64,000 nt of DNA from Micromonospora sp. NBC_00389 (GCF_036059255.1 NZ_CP107947.1:3348001-3412000); one strand, 5' to 3'. Shown: positions 51,609 through 59,921, counted from the first letter of the stretch. Notes: a model not told the origin generated them from the sequence alone. Program-made: numbers and translations.

Positions 51609-51706
51609 GGGGCGGGGTCTGTCGTTGTCTCCACGGACCCGCCCCTGGTGGTGAGAACGGATCAACCTCGCTGAGAACCCACAGTCGATTCCTGGCGGCG
51701 GTGTTC

Positions 51707-51722
51707 GTCAACTGAGGTTGAC
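51707..51722. promoter_or_regulatory. Operator 1, GTCAAC-N4-GTTGAC
   Basis: Perfect 6-bp arms; 28 bp centre to centre from operator 2. Confidence 0.7.
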
Positions 51723-51734
51723 ACGAGTGGCGTT

Positions 51735-51750
51735 GTCAACGTATGTTGAC
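51735..51750. promoter_or_regulatory. Operator 2, GTCAAC-N4-GTTGAC, over the -10 region
   Basis: Perfect arms; it covers the TATGTT hexamer (51742-51747) that stands 6 nt before ATG 51754, so binding would block transcription. Confidence 0.75.
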
Positions 51751-51753
51751 GGC

Positions 51754-51990
51754 ATGAGTCAGGCGACGGAACTCGCGGCGGCAGCCGGCAGCACCGACCC
51801 CCGGGTCGGGCTGCGCGCCGTCCGCGCGCTGCGCCGGCTGCTCGAGCGGCTCGAGGTGGTCCAGGTGGACAACGCCCGTCGACAGGGCTGGTCCTGGCAG
51901 GAGATCGCCGACGCGCTCGAGGTCAGCCGGCAGGCCGTGCACAAGAAGCACGCCGGGCGGCCGGCGGTCAATCAATCCTGGGAGGCGTGA
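51754..51990 (+). CDS. Small HTH protein
   Basis: 78-aa DNA-binding protein with a single HTH (QGWSWQEIADALEVSRQAVHKKH). Paired with a ClpN-domain protein whose ATG overlaps its TGA by one base (TGATG). Similar pairs are widespread in actinobacteria. It probably binds the two GTCAAC palindromes in its own promoter; a proteostasis or stress-related circuit is likely, but the signal is unknown. Confidence 0.85.
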   Translation: MSQATELAAAAGSTDPRVGLRAVRALRRLLERLEVVQVDNARRQGWSWQEIADALEVSRQAVHKKHAGRPAVNQSWEA

Positions 51991-52568
51991 TGTTCGAACG
52001 GTTCACCGACCGGGCGCGCGACGTGGTGCACCGGGCGCTGGAGGAGGCGCGGGCCGAGGGCCAGCGCCCGGTCGGCACCGAGCACCTGCTGCTCGCCCTG
52101 ACGGCCGACGAGGCCGGCCTGGCCAGCCGGGTGCTGGCCGACGCCGGCGTACGCGCCGACGACCTGCGCGAGCGGGTCCGCCGACACACGGCCAGCGGCG
52201 GCGCCGGCCTCGGCGACGCGGACGCGGCGGCGCTGCGCGAGATCGGCATCGACCTGGCCGCGATCGTGGCCCGAATCGAGCAGTCCTTCGGCCCGGACGC
52301 ACTGCGCGAGGCTGTGCCGGCACCGCGCCGCCGCTGGGGCCGCCGTCGCTTCCTCGGCGGGCCGTTCTCGCCCCGGTCCAAGAAGGTGCTGGAGTTGTCG
52401 CTGCGGGAGGCGCTGCGGCTGCGTCACCGCCACATCGGCACCGAGCACATCCTGCTCGGGGTGCTCCGCGAGGGCCAGGGCCTGGGTGCTCTGGTGCTCA
52501 CCGAGGCCGGGGCTGACCTCGACGATCTGCGCCGACGGGTGGAGAGCGCGCTGCGGACGGCGGCCTGA
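51990..52568 (+). CDS. Clp N-terminal-domain protein without ATPase
   Basis: 192-aa protein of two Clp repeat-like segments (MFERFTDRARDVVHRALEEAR, TEHLLLALT and KVLELSLREALRLRHRHIGTEHILLGVLREGQG), the N domain of ClpC/ClpA without any AAA+ module. It may act as an adaptor or decoy for ClpC, or as a ligand-sensing partner of the coupled HTH protein. It starts at ATG 51990; GTG 51987 is a weaker alternative. Confidence 0.85.
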   Translation: MFERFTDRARDVVHRALEEARAEGQRPVGTEHLLLALTADEAGLASRVLADAGVRADDLRERVRRHTASGGAGLGDADAAALREIGIDLAAIVARIEQSFGPDALREAVPAPRRRWGRRRFLGGPFSPRSKKVLELSLREALRLRHRHIGTEHILLGVLREGQGLGALVLTEAGADLDDLRRRVESALRTAA

Positions 52569-52677
52569 CAGCGGTCGCGTGAAACAGCGGTAGGCGTGTT
52601 GAAACCTGTCTGTGGCACTTCCGACGCCGGCCGCTCGTGGGCTCGCTGAAGGCGTACCGGTGCTGCACACTGGCGCC

Positions 52678-53682
52678 GTGGATGCTGGACAGGAAAGGCG
52701 GCCCTCGGGCGGCGACGGCGGGCTGCGGTCCGCCGTCGTGGTCAACCCGGTGAAGGTCGACGATCTCGACGAGCTGCGCCGCACCGTGAACGACGCCCTC
52801 GCCGCCGCCGGCTGGCCCGAGCCGCAGTGGTTCGAGACCACTGCCGATGACCCCGGGCGCGGCCAGACCGAGCAGGCCGTCAAGGCCGGCGTCGACCTGG
52901 TCTTCGCCTGCGGTGGCGACGGCACCGTGATGTCCTGCGTCAGCGGCCTGGTCGGCACGGACGTGGCGCTGGCCGTGCTGCCCCAGGGCACCGGCAACCT
53001 GCTCGCCGCCAACCTGGGTCTCTCCACGGACATGGCCGCCGGGCTGCAGGTCGCCATCGAGCGCGGCCGACGGCTGCTCGACGTCGGCGCCGTCGAGGAC
53101 CAGTACTTCACCGTGATGGCCGGCATGGGCTTCGACGCCCAGATGCTGGCCGCCACCTCCGAGACCACCAAGGCCCGGATCGGCTGGCCGGCGTACGTGG
53201 TGGGTGCCGCCCGGCACCTGCGGGACCGGCCGATGCGGGTGCAGATCCGCATCGACGACCGCCCGCCGGTGCGCCGCCGGGCCCGCTCGGTGCTGATCGC
53301 CAACGTGGGCCGGCTCCAAGGCGGCGTGCGGCTGCTCACCGAGGCCGAGCCGGACGACGGCTGGCTCGACATCGCGGTGCTCACCCCACGCAACCTGCGA
53401 CACTGGCTCGCGCTCGGCTGGGCCGTGATCCGCCGCAACGGCCAGGTGCCGCAGATGGAGGTGTTCCGCGGCCGGCGCGTGGTGGTCACCAGCAACCGGG
53501 CCCAGCCCCGGGAGCTGGACGGCGACCTCATCTCCCCGGGCCGGCAGCTGCGGGCGGACGTCCGGCCGCAGGCGCTCTGGCTCTGCGTGCCACAGCCCGA
53601 GGACGCCCCCGACCTGGCCGTCGACGCGCAGCGAGCCGGGGAACGGGGCGAGCAGCTGATCGAGGAAGCGCGCCGTGAGTAG
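52678..53682 (+). CDS. Diacylglycerol kinase-family lipid kinase
   Basis: 334-aa DagK/YegS-type kinase. SAVVVNPVKVDD at the N terminus, the ATP-binding GGDGT at residues 79-83, LPQGTGNLLAANLG and GFDAQMLAAT. GTG 52678 is preceded by CACACT at 6 nt, a leaderless arrangement; a longer open frame from 52612 is not conserved. It overlaps the YihY gene by 8 bp. Likely phosphorylates diacylglycerol or a related lipid at the membrane. Confidence 0.9.
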   Translation: MDAGQERRPSGGDGGLRSAVVVNPVKVDDLDELRRTVNDALAAAGWPEPQWFETTADDPGRGQTEQAVKAGVDLVFACGGDGTVMSCVSGLVGTDVALAVLPQGTGNLLAANLGLSTDMAAGLQVAIERGRRLLDVGAVEDQYFTVMAGMGFDAQMLAATSETTKARIGWPAYVVGAARHLRDRPMRVQIRIDDRPPVRRRARSVLIANVGRLQGGVRLLTEAEPDDGWLDIAVLTPRNLRHWLALGWAVIRRNGQVPQMEVFRGRRVVVTSNRAQPRELDGDLISPGRQLRADVRPQALWLCVPQPEDAPDLAVDAQRAGERGEQLIEEARRE

Positions 53683-54676
53683 CACCCGGATCGTGCCGGA
53701 GACCCGGCTGATGGCCGACGAGGAGCTGTCCGCCGACGACGCCTGGCACACGCTGCGCCGCCAGGGCGGCTGGCACCTGCTGCGGGACGCCTTCATCCGT
53801 TTCCGCTACGGCGACGGGTTCAGCCACGCCCGGGCCTTCGCGCTGCAGCTCTGCCTCGCCGTGGTGCCGTTCATGATCGCCCTCACCGGCCTGATCAGCG
53901 AGCTGGGCGTCGAAGAAGGCGGCCGCGTGGTCGCCGACACCGTCCTGGCGCTCACCCCCGGCCAGAGCGAGCAGGTGGTCGCCGAGCTGCTCGGCGAGGG
54001 CGAACGTGTCGAGGACGCGGGCGAACTGGCGCTCACCCTCGGCCTGCTCACCGGGCTGGTCGCGCTGACCACCACGATGGCCCAGATCGAACGAGGCGCC
54101 AACCGCATCTACGGCGTGGAGCGGGACCGGCCGGCGCTGCGGAAGTACTTCCGTGCCGCCGTGCTGGCCCTCACCGCCGGCCTGCCCGCGTTGGCCGGCT
54201 TCCTGATCCTGGTCGCCGGCGGCGCGGTGGGCGACTCGGTACGGGAGCACTACGAGTGGGGTGCGGTCGCCAACGGCGTCTGGAACGTGATCCGCTTCCC
54301 GCTGAGCCTCGGGCTGACCGTGCTCGCCGTGGCGGTGCTGTTCCGGCGCGCGCCGCGCCGCAAGCAGCCCGGCCTCTCCTGGCTGTTCTTCGGCGCCGGC
54401 ATCGCCACGGCGCTGTGGTGGCTGGCCAGCCTGCTGCTCGCCGCGTACGTGCGGTTCAGCGACGACTTCGGCCAGACCTACGGCGCGCTGACCGGGATGA
54501 TGGCGCTGCTGCTCTGGGCCAACCTCACCGGCATGGCGCTCTTCGGCGGGCTGGCCTTCGCCGCCCAGCTGGAGGCGTTGCGCATCGGCGTGCAGGAGCC
54601 CGCCCAACCTGACCTGTGGGAGCCGGAGGCCGACCGCGCCGAGCTCTTCGACACCGGGGACATGACGGCCCTGTAG
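53675..54676 (+). CDS. YihY/BrkB family membrane protein
   Basis: 333-aa inner-membrane protein with about six transmembrane segments. The family signature FSHARAFALQLCLAVVPFMIAL, the long helical loop, and YGALTGMMALLLWANLTGMALFGGLAF are present. It overlaps the lipid kinase gene, so both are co-expressed. The family is of uncertain function despite its historical ribonuclease BN name. Confidence 0.92.
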   Translation: MSSTRIVPETRLMADEELSADDAWHTLRRQGGWHLLRDAFIRFRYGDGFSHARAFALQLCLAVVPFMIALTGLISELGVEEGGRVVADTVLALTPGQSEQVVAELLGEGERVEDAGELALTLGLLTGLVALTTTMAQIERGANRIYGVERDRPALRKYFRAAVLALTAGLPALAGFLILVAGGAVGDSVREHYEWGAVANGVWNVIRFPLSLGLTVLAVAVLFRRAPRRKQPGLSWLFFGAGIATALWWLASLLLAAYVRFSDDFGQTYGALTGMMALLLWANLTGMALFGGLAFAAQLEALRIGVQEPAQPDLWEPEADRAELFDTGDMTAL

Positions 54677-54749
54677 CCGCCCCCGTCCGACGTCCGCGTG
54701 TACGGGAGGCGCCGATCGGGTAAAGCGCACCGCCAGGCAGACAAGGGAG

Positions 54750-56246
54750 GTGCGGGGTGACCGCGGTCAAAGAGGTGGTGCGGCGTCCGTCGGGCATTTC
54801 GCCGAGCGGAGCATCGCTGGTCTGGCGGCCGTCACCGGCGCCGGGGTGGCCTTCGGGCTGCTGTTGTTGCTCGTCCGGGTGCGGTGGAGCCCGTTGCAGG
54901 ACGCCGACCACGCGGTCGCCGATTGGTTCAACGATCTCGTCGCCCCGCACCACGCACTCGTCACCGTGCTCCAGGCGGTGACCGACCTGGGCGGCCGGCC
55001 GATCCTCATCTGGCTGGTCACCATCGCCGTGGTCGGATTGCTGATCCGGCGGCAGCCACGGCTGGCCGTCTACCTGATCATCACCGGGGTCGGCGGCCTG
55101 ATCCTCGACCCGTCGCTGAAGACGCTGGTCGGCCGGCTCCGCCCGGTGGTGGACCTGCCAATCGCCAGCGCCCCGGGCAACAGCTTCCCGAGCGGGCACG
55201 CGCTCGGCTCGTTCGTCGCGTACGGGGCGCTGCTGCTGGTCTTCCTGCCGGCGATGGCGCCCCGCTGGCGTAAGCCGGCGATCGTCGCGGTCGGCGTGCT
55301 GGTCACCCTGATCGGGCTGACCCGGATCGCGCTGGGCGTGCACTTCGTCTCCGACGTGCTGGCCGGCTGGCTGCTCGGCGCCGCCTGGCTCGGTGTCACC
55401 TCGTACGCCTTCCAGCTGTGGCGGCGTGAACGGGGCCGCCCGGTCCCGCCGTTGACCGAGGGGCTGGAGCCGGAGGCCGGGCACGACATCGCCCCCGCCC
55501 CGGCCGAGGAGCACGTGCTGGCCCACCCCCGCTCGGCGGTGGCCGAGCTGCTGGTCGGCTGGGTGCTGGTGTTCGGGGCGCTGTACGCCTTCGGCACGTA
55601 CGTCAGCTACCACGCCAAGGGCACCTTCTTCGACACCCTCGACACCGAGGTGCCGCGCTGGTTCGCCGACCGGCACAGCGAGGTGCTGACCGAGGTGAGC
55701 TGGTGGTGGAGCAAGTTCGGCGACACCCACGCCATCCTGCTCATCGCGCTGGTGTTCTGCCCGCTGGTGCTGGCGGTGTGGCGGCGCTGGCGGCCGGTGC
55801 TGTTCGTGGCGCTGGCGATGGTCGGCGAGCTGACCCTCTTCCTTGCCTCCGCAAGGGCGGTCGACCGGCCGCGCCCGGCGGTGGAGAACCTGGACGGGCA
55901 GATGCCCACCTCGTCGTTCCCGTCCGGGCACATCGCGGCGACCATCTGCATCTGGCTGGCGATCGCCGTCATCGTGCTGCCGCGTACCGATCGCTGGTGG
56001 CGTTGGATCCTCGTGGCCCTGGCGGTGATCATGCCGGTCGGGGTGGCCACCTCCCGGATGTACCGGGGGATGCACCACCCGACCGACTTCATGGGCGCGA
56101 TGCTGCTCTCCGCGCTCTGGATCGGGCTGCTCTACCTGGTCATCCGGCCGAACGCCGACGTGCGGGAGGGCAACCAACCGAGCATCGAGTCGGAGGACGT
56201 GGACACCCTCGACGACGAGCTGGCCCGGGCCGGCCGGGCGGACTGA
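54750..56246 (+). CDS. Double PAP2 phosphatase membrane protein with probable N-terminal frameshift
   Basis: 498-aa reading with two PAP2 domains: first KTLVGRLRPVVDL, SFPSGHALGS and LTRIALGVHFVSDV; second RAVDRPRPAV, SFPSGHIAAT and SRMYRGMHHPTDF. Each has the full three-motif acid phosphatase site, with about ten transmembrane segments in total. The ribosome-binding site AAGGGAGG overlaps GTG 54750 and fits GTG 54757 with ideal spacing, which is in another frame (VTAVKEVVRRPSG). One missing base near 54795 would join that N terminus to FAERSIAGLAAVTG. Either a sequencing error or a real frameshift. Confidence 0.85.
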   Translation: MRGDRGQRGGAASVGHFAERSIAGLAAVTGAGVAFGLLLLLVRVRWSPLQDADHAVADWFNDLVAPHHALVTVLQAVTDLGGRPILIWLVTIAVVGLLIRRQPRLAVYLIITGVGGLILDPSLKTLVGRLRPVVDLPIASAPGNSFPSGHALGSFVAYGALLLVFLPAMAPRWRKPAIVAVGVLVTLIGLTRIALGVHFVSDVLAGWLLGAAWLGVTSYAFQLWRRERGRPVPPLTEGLEPEAGHDIAPAPAEEHVLAHPRSAVAELLVGWVLVFGALYAFGTYVSYHAKGTFFDTLDTEVPRWFADRHSEVLTEVSWWWSKFGDTHAILLIALVFCPLVLAVWRRWRPVLFVALAMVGELTLFLASARAVDRPRPAVENLDGQMPTSSFPSGHIAATICIWLAIAVIVLPRTDRWWRWILVALAVIMPVGVATSRMYRGMHHPTDFMGAMLLSALWIGLLYLVIRPNADVREGNQPSIESEDVDTLDDELARAGRAD

Positions 56247-56253
56247 GCGTCCC

Positions 56254-57069
56254 GTGCTGCGGGTGATGACCTGGAACATCCGGACCGGCGGTCGAGACCG
56301 GGGTGGCTCCGACCGGTGGGACCTGCTGGTCGAGGTGATCACCGCGCAGGCGCCGGACGTGCTGGCCTTGCAGGAGCTGCGCGGCTTCGACCGCGGCGGG
56401 CTCCTGGCCGAGGTGGCGGGTCGCGTGGGGATGACACCCCAGCTGGCCCGGTCCTGCTTCGGACAGCCCGTGGCGGTGCTGGTCCGGCCACCGCTGCGGG
56501 TCGTCGCCGCGGGGTCGCTGCGCCGGCCGTTCCACCACGCCGCCGCCCGCGTCGTGGTGGCCACGTCGGCCGGTCCGCTGACCGTGCTCGGCACCCACCT
56601 CTACCCGTACTCCGGGGGACGGCGGCGGATGGAGGTCGACTGGCTGGTGGCCGCGCTGCGACGCGCCCAGGGGCCACTGACGCTGGTCGCCGGTGACCTC
56701 AACTCGCTCGACCCGACCGTCGACCACACCGCGCGCCTGGCCGGGATGCCCGCTCTCTACCGGCGGCGCCACCTGCGGCGGGGCGGCGGCGCCGTGGACA
56801 CCCGCGTTGTCGCCCGGCTGCTGGCCGCCGGCCTGGTCGACCTCTGGCCGTCGGCCGCCGCCGGAGCACCGGAGGCCGACGGCCGCACCGTGCCCACCCG
56901 GTTCGGCGGGGCCGAGTTCGCCGGGATGCGACTGGACTACCTGTTCGGGACCCCGGCGCTGGCCGAGCGGGTCCGGGAGTGCCGGGTGGTCCGTGGCGGG
57001 GCGGCGGACACCGCCTCGGACCACTATCCGTTGCTGGCCGATCTGGACCTGGACCCAGCCCCACGCTGA
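56254..57069 (+). CDS. Endonuclease/exonuclease/phosphatase family protein
   Basis: 271-aa metal-dependent hydrolase with the full EEP motif set: TWNIRTGG, LQELRGF, LGTHLYPY, AGDLNSLDP, RLDYLFG and SDHYPLL. No signal peptide. It starts 8 bp after the PAP2 gene, probably in the same operon. Members act on DNA, inositol phosphates or sphingomyelin; with lipid kinase and PAP2 genes upstream, a phospho-ester role in lipid turnover is possible. Confidence 0.9.
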   Translation: MLRVMTWNIRTGGRDRGGSDRWDLLVEVITAQAPDVLALQELRGFDRGGLLAEVAGRVGMTPQLARSCFGQPVAVLVRPPLRVVAAGSLRRPFHHAAARVVVATSAGPLTVLGTHLYPYSGGRRRMEVDWLVAALRRAQGPLTLVAGDLNSLDPTVDHTARLAGMPALYRRRHLRRGGGAVDTRVVARLLAAGLVDLWPSAAAGAPEADGRTVPTRFGGAEFAGMRLDYLFGTPALAERVRECRVVRGGAADTASDHYPLLADLDLDPAPR

Positions 57070-57116
57070 GCGGTCCGCTGGCCGCGACCGGGACCCCAGG
57101 CGTGGCGCGGGCCCGT

Positions 57117-57122
57117 TACGGT
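57117..57122 (+). promoter_or_regulatory. -10 hexamer TACGGT of the Trp-rich repeat protein gene
   Basis: Seven nt before GTG 57130; it overlaps the earlier GTG at 57121 and makes that start unlikely. Confidence 0.55.
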
Positions 57123-57129
57123 GCCCACC

Positions 57130-57888
57130 GTGACCGACCGTTCGACCGTCCGCCCGCCGCTGCCCGGCAACCAGGGCTCGCCCACTGTGGCCGGTCCGGC
57201 CGCCGACCCGCCGGCCGCCGCCGAGCTTCCGCTCGTCGCGGCCGTCGCGCGCGGTGTGGCGCTGGTCGTGGTGCTGCCGGTACGCCTGCTCTGGGAGCTG
57301 ATCGCGGCCACCGGCCGGCTGCTGTACCGCTACCTGCTCGGCCCGACCGGCCGGTTCCTGCGCCGCTGGCTGCTGGCGCCACTGGCCTGGGCGCTGCACC
57401 GACTCCTGTGGGTCCCGCTGGTCTGGCTCGCCCGCACGTTGGTCTGGCTCCCTCTGGTCTGGCTCGTCCGCACGTTCGTCTGGCTCCCCCTGGTCTGGCT
57501 CGGCCACGCCATGGCCTGGGTGGCCCGCGTGGTGCTCCGCCCGCCGTTGGTCCTGTTCGGCCGGGCGTTGGTCTGGCTCGTCGAGCACCTGGTGGTACGG
57601 CCGCTGCGCTGGTTGGGCACGGTGCTCGCGCCGGCCGGCCGGCTGGTGGTCGCCGCCGTGGTGGGGGCGTGGCGGGTGGCCGGGTGGTTGCTGCGGCTGC
57701 TGTACCGACCGCTGCTGCGCGGTCTGCGGTGGGCCTGGTCGGCCATCGTCGTGCCGGTGGCGCGTGGCGTCGGGGCGGCGTGGCGGGCCACCGTGTCACC
57801 GGTGGCCCGCTGGATCCGCCGTTCGGTGCTCGATCCGGCCCGGCTGGCCTCCCGTGAGGTGCTCACCGCCCTCGGCCTGCGCCGCTGA
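57130..57888 (+). CDS. Trp/Arg-rich amphipathic repeat protein, unknown
   Basis: 252-aa protein with no recognised domain. After about 35 polar residues it becomes a chain of hydrophobic blocks punctuated by Arg: three tandem near-copies of VWLPLVWLxRTx at about residues 97-132, encoded by a 36-bp DNA repeat, followed by looser copies. Isolated Arg/Trp spacing every 11-12 residues suggests membrane-surface helices instead of ordinary transmembrane segments. It is the last gene of the lipid-related run at 52.6-57.9 kb. Confidence 0.65.
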   Translation: MTDRSTVRPPLPGNQGSPTVAGPAADPPAAAELPLVAAVARGVALVVVLPVRLLWELIAATGRLLYRYLLGPTGRFLRRWLLAPLAWALHRLLWVPLVWLARTLVWLPLVWLVRTFVWLPLVWLGHAMAWVARVVLRPPLVLFGRALVWLVEHLVVRPLRWLGTVLAPAGRLVVAAVVGAWRVAGWLLRLLYRPLLRGLRWAWSAIVVPVARGVGAAWRATVSPVARWIRRSVLDPARLASREVLTALGLRR

Positions 57889-57977
57889 CGCCGGCCGCGC
57901 CGGTGCGCGTGCAACCTGATCCAGATCCGCGTCCATCCATAGGGTGACAGCGTCGGAATCCGGAACGGGAGTGGTTG

Positions 57978-58502
57978 ATGCATGCCGCACAACGGCACGA
58001 GTACGTCGAGTTCGTCACCGGAGTGACCGAGAAACTGCGACGCACCGCCTACCTGTTGACCGGTGACCGGCACCGTGCCGACGACGTGGTGCAACAGACG
58101 CTCACCCAACTCTTCGTGAAGTGGCCCCGGGTACGGCAGGCCGACAACGTCGGTGCGTACGTCCATCGGATGCTGGTCAACGCGTTCAAGCAGGAGCGGC
58201 GGTCCCGCTGGTGGGGCGTCCAGTTGTTCGACCGCACACCCGAGCCGGTGCCCCGCGGTGCGCTGTCCGGGCCGGGTGACGCCGCCGCGGACGCGGTGAC
58301 GGTGCGTGCCGCGCTGGCGGCGGTGCCACCCGGCCAGCGGGTGGTCCTGGTGCTCAGGTTCTACGCCGACCTGAGCGTCGAGCAGACCGCCGAGGTGCTG
58401 GGCTGCTCGACCGGGAACGTCAAGAGTCAGACCGCGCGGGGGCTGACCGCGCTGCGCCGGCAGTTGCCGCAGGACGCGGAGTCGAAGGGAGTGGCCCGAT
58501 GA
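57978..58502 (+). CDS. ECF sigma factor (SigE family)
   Basis: 174-aa ECF sigma factor. Region 2 (TAYLLTGDRHRADDVVQQTLTQLFVKW) and region 4 (VVLVLRFYADLSVEQTAEVLGCSTGNVKSQTARGL). ATG 57978 has GGGAG 6 nt before it. The stop overlaps the next gene by 4 bp; that gene encodes its likely membrane-bound partner. Confidence 0.93.
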   Translation: MHAAQRHEYVEFVTGVTEKLRRTAYLLTGDRHRADDVVQQTLTQLFVKWPRVRQADNVGAYVHRMLVNAFKQERRSRWWGVQLFDRTPEPVPRGALSGPGDAAADAVTVRAALAAVPPGQRVVLVLRFYADLSVEQTAEVLGCSTGNVKSQTARGLTALRRQLPQDAESKGVAR

Positions 58503-59650
58503 TCGATCAGGAGGAGACGTACGTGCGGAGCCTGTTGGCGCGCGCGGCCGACGACCTGCCCGGCGGCGGGGTGTCGATGGAGAGGGCGTTGGCCGACGGC
58601 GAGCGGACGGTCCGCCGGCGCCGACAGTTGACCGCGGTTGGGGCGGTGGCCACGGTGTTGGCGTTGCTCGGCTCGGCCGCCCTGCTGGCCGGTGTCCGGC
58701 CGTCGGTAGGCCCGTCGCCTGCGGACGATCCGTCGCCGTCCGCGACGGCCCCGGCGGGACCGCCCACGGTGGCACCGGAGGCATTTGATCCGACGCTGCG
58801 GCTGTTCCGGCTCGGGTCGGTGACGGCCGAGGCGGTCAGCCAGTCGTACCGGACGGATGTGAAGGTCCTGGCGGTGGACGCGAGCGTTCCCGAGGCGATC
58901 AGCCCCGGCGGGCCGGTGGAGCCGGGGCCGATCATGGGCGTGGGCCGGTCGGTGACCGTGCGGCTGGGTGCGCGTGGGGTGGATCTCTTCGCCAACCAGC
59001 GGCAGCGGAGCGAGTTGGACGGTCCGCCGCCGCCGGTCGCCCTGCCCGGCGCACCGGTGGCACCGGTCGACGGGCACTCGGCCTTCCTCTACACCGACGG
59101 CAGCGAGACGCTGCTCTCCTGGCAGTACGCGCCGGACGGCTGGATGTCGATCCGCATGTCGAAGGTCGACCATCCCGAGGAGCTCGGCCGCCAGATCGCG
59201 GCGGGGCTGGTGTGGGAGACCCAGCGGGTGAGCGTCCCGTTCGCGCCGGTCGCCATACCGGCCGGCGCCACGCTGAAGGGCACCGAGCTGCGGATGTACA
59301 ACGGAAAGTGGCTGGACGTCCACGTCCACTACCGCACGGGTGGACCAGGCCCCCGTCAGGACCTCAGCATCGGCGTGAGCAACGGGACCTTCGCCGGTGA
59401 CGGAAGCAGCTTCGAGGAGTCCCGCACGATGGTGGCGGGCCGCGTCGGGTCGGTGATGAGCGATGACGCGGGCATCGGAGTGTTCCGGGTGGCGCAGGTG
59501 CCCGGCTGCTCGGGATGTGTCACCGAGGTCTCGACGGAGAGTCCGGCCGGCGCGAGCGCGGTGGGTGGCCGCGACGGGGGCCTGGAAATGGCAGCCTCGA
59601 TGCGGATGACCGAGGGCTGGAACGACCCGGCGTCCTGGCGTCCGCTTTAG
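58499..59650 (+). CDS. Membrane protein coupled to ECF sigma factor, probable anti-sigma partner
   Basis: 383-aa protein: cytoplasmic N terminus of about 45 residues, a transmembrane helix (AVGAVATVLALLGSAALLAGV) and a large extracytoplasmic part with a Cys pair (GCSGC). No zinc-binding HxxxCxxC motif is seen, so it is not a classical ZAS anti-sigma factor. The 4-bp ATGA overlap with the sigma gene and the topology make regulation of the sigma factor the natural guess. Confidence 0.8.
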   Translation: MIDQEETYVRSLLARAADDLPGGGVSMERALADGERTVRRRRQLTAVGAVATVLALLGSAALLAGVRPSVGPSPADDPSPSATAPAGPPTVAPEAFDPTLRLFRLGSVTAEAVSQSYRTDVKVLAVDASVPEAISPGGPVEPGPIMGVGRSVTVRLGARGVDLFANQRQRSELDGPPPPVALPGAPVAPVDGHSAFLYTDGSETLLSWQYAPDGWMSIRMSKVDHPEELGRQIAAGLVWETQRVSVPFAPVAIPAGATLKGTELRMYNGKWLDVHVHYRTGGPGPRQDLSIGVSNGTFAGDGSSFEESRTMVAGRVGSVMSDDAGIGVFRVAQVPGCSGCVTEVSTESPAGASAVGGRDGGLEMAASMRMTEGWNDPASWRPL

Positions 59651-59660
59651 CGGTGAATGC

Positions 59661-59690
59661 GGTGGCCGACCCGGCGTCGGGTCGGCCACC
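59661..59690. terminator. Bidirectional terminator hairpin
   Basis: Perfect 12-bp stem GGTGGCCGACCC with a 6-nt loop between the sigma-partner gene and the convergent microprotein gene. Confidence 0.85.
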
Positions 59691-59706
59691 GGACCGCCGG
59701 CTCGGC

Positions 59707-59826
59707 TCAGAGCACCAGATTGAGCAGTACGGTGAGCACCACCGACGCGACGATCGATGCGAGGATCATCAGCAGGCAGCCGAGACCTCCACCGAACGGC
59801 CGGATCTCCGTGTTGCCAAAGCGCAT
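59707..59826 (-). CDS. 39-aa membrane microprotein
   Basis: Reads MRFGNTEIRPFGGGLGCLLM and continues through a hydrophobic helix to LNLVL and TGA. ATG 59826 follows AGGTGA by 7 nt. A polar start with GGGLGC and one transmembrane helix is typical of small actinobacterial membrane proteins. It lies between a terminator and an F420-type oxidoreductase gene and has not been assigned a function that I know. Confidence 0.75.
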   Translation of the reverse strand: MRFGNTEIRPFGGGLGCLLMILASIVASVVLTVLLNLVL

Positions 59827-59921
59827 GAGGTTTCACCTGTCCGTGAGTGTGGCTACGACGACCAGCCGAGCGTTCGGGACCAGCCGGGTCATCTGGTCCC
59901 GCCAGTCAAACGGGGCAGTGC

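Larger units (their letters stand above)
51120..51688. mobile_element. Transposase-less cassette: 16-bp TIRs and 5-bp target duplication around a VOC gene
   Basis: TGTGGGTTCTCAGCGA (51125-51140) recurs exactly inverted at 51668-51683. Immediately outside both ends stands GTCGA (51120-51124 and 51684-51688), a 5-bp direct repeat as left by transposition. The ends read TG...CA. The 559-bp interior holds one complete gene with its own promoter and no transposase, so it looks like a MITE-like passenger unit that would need a transposase supplied in trans. Confidence 0.7.
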
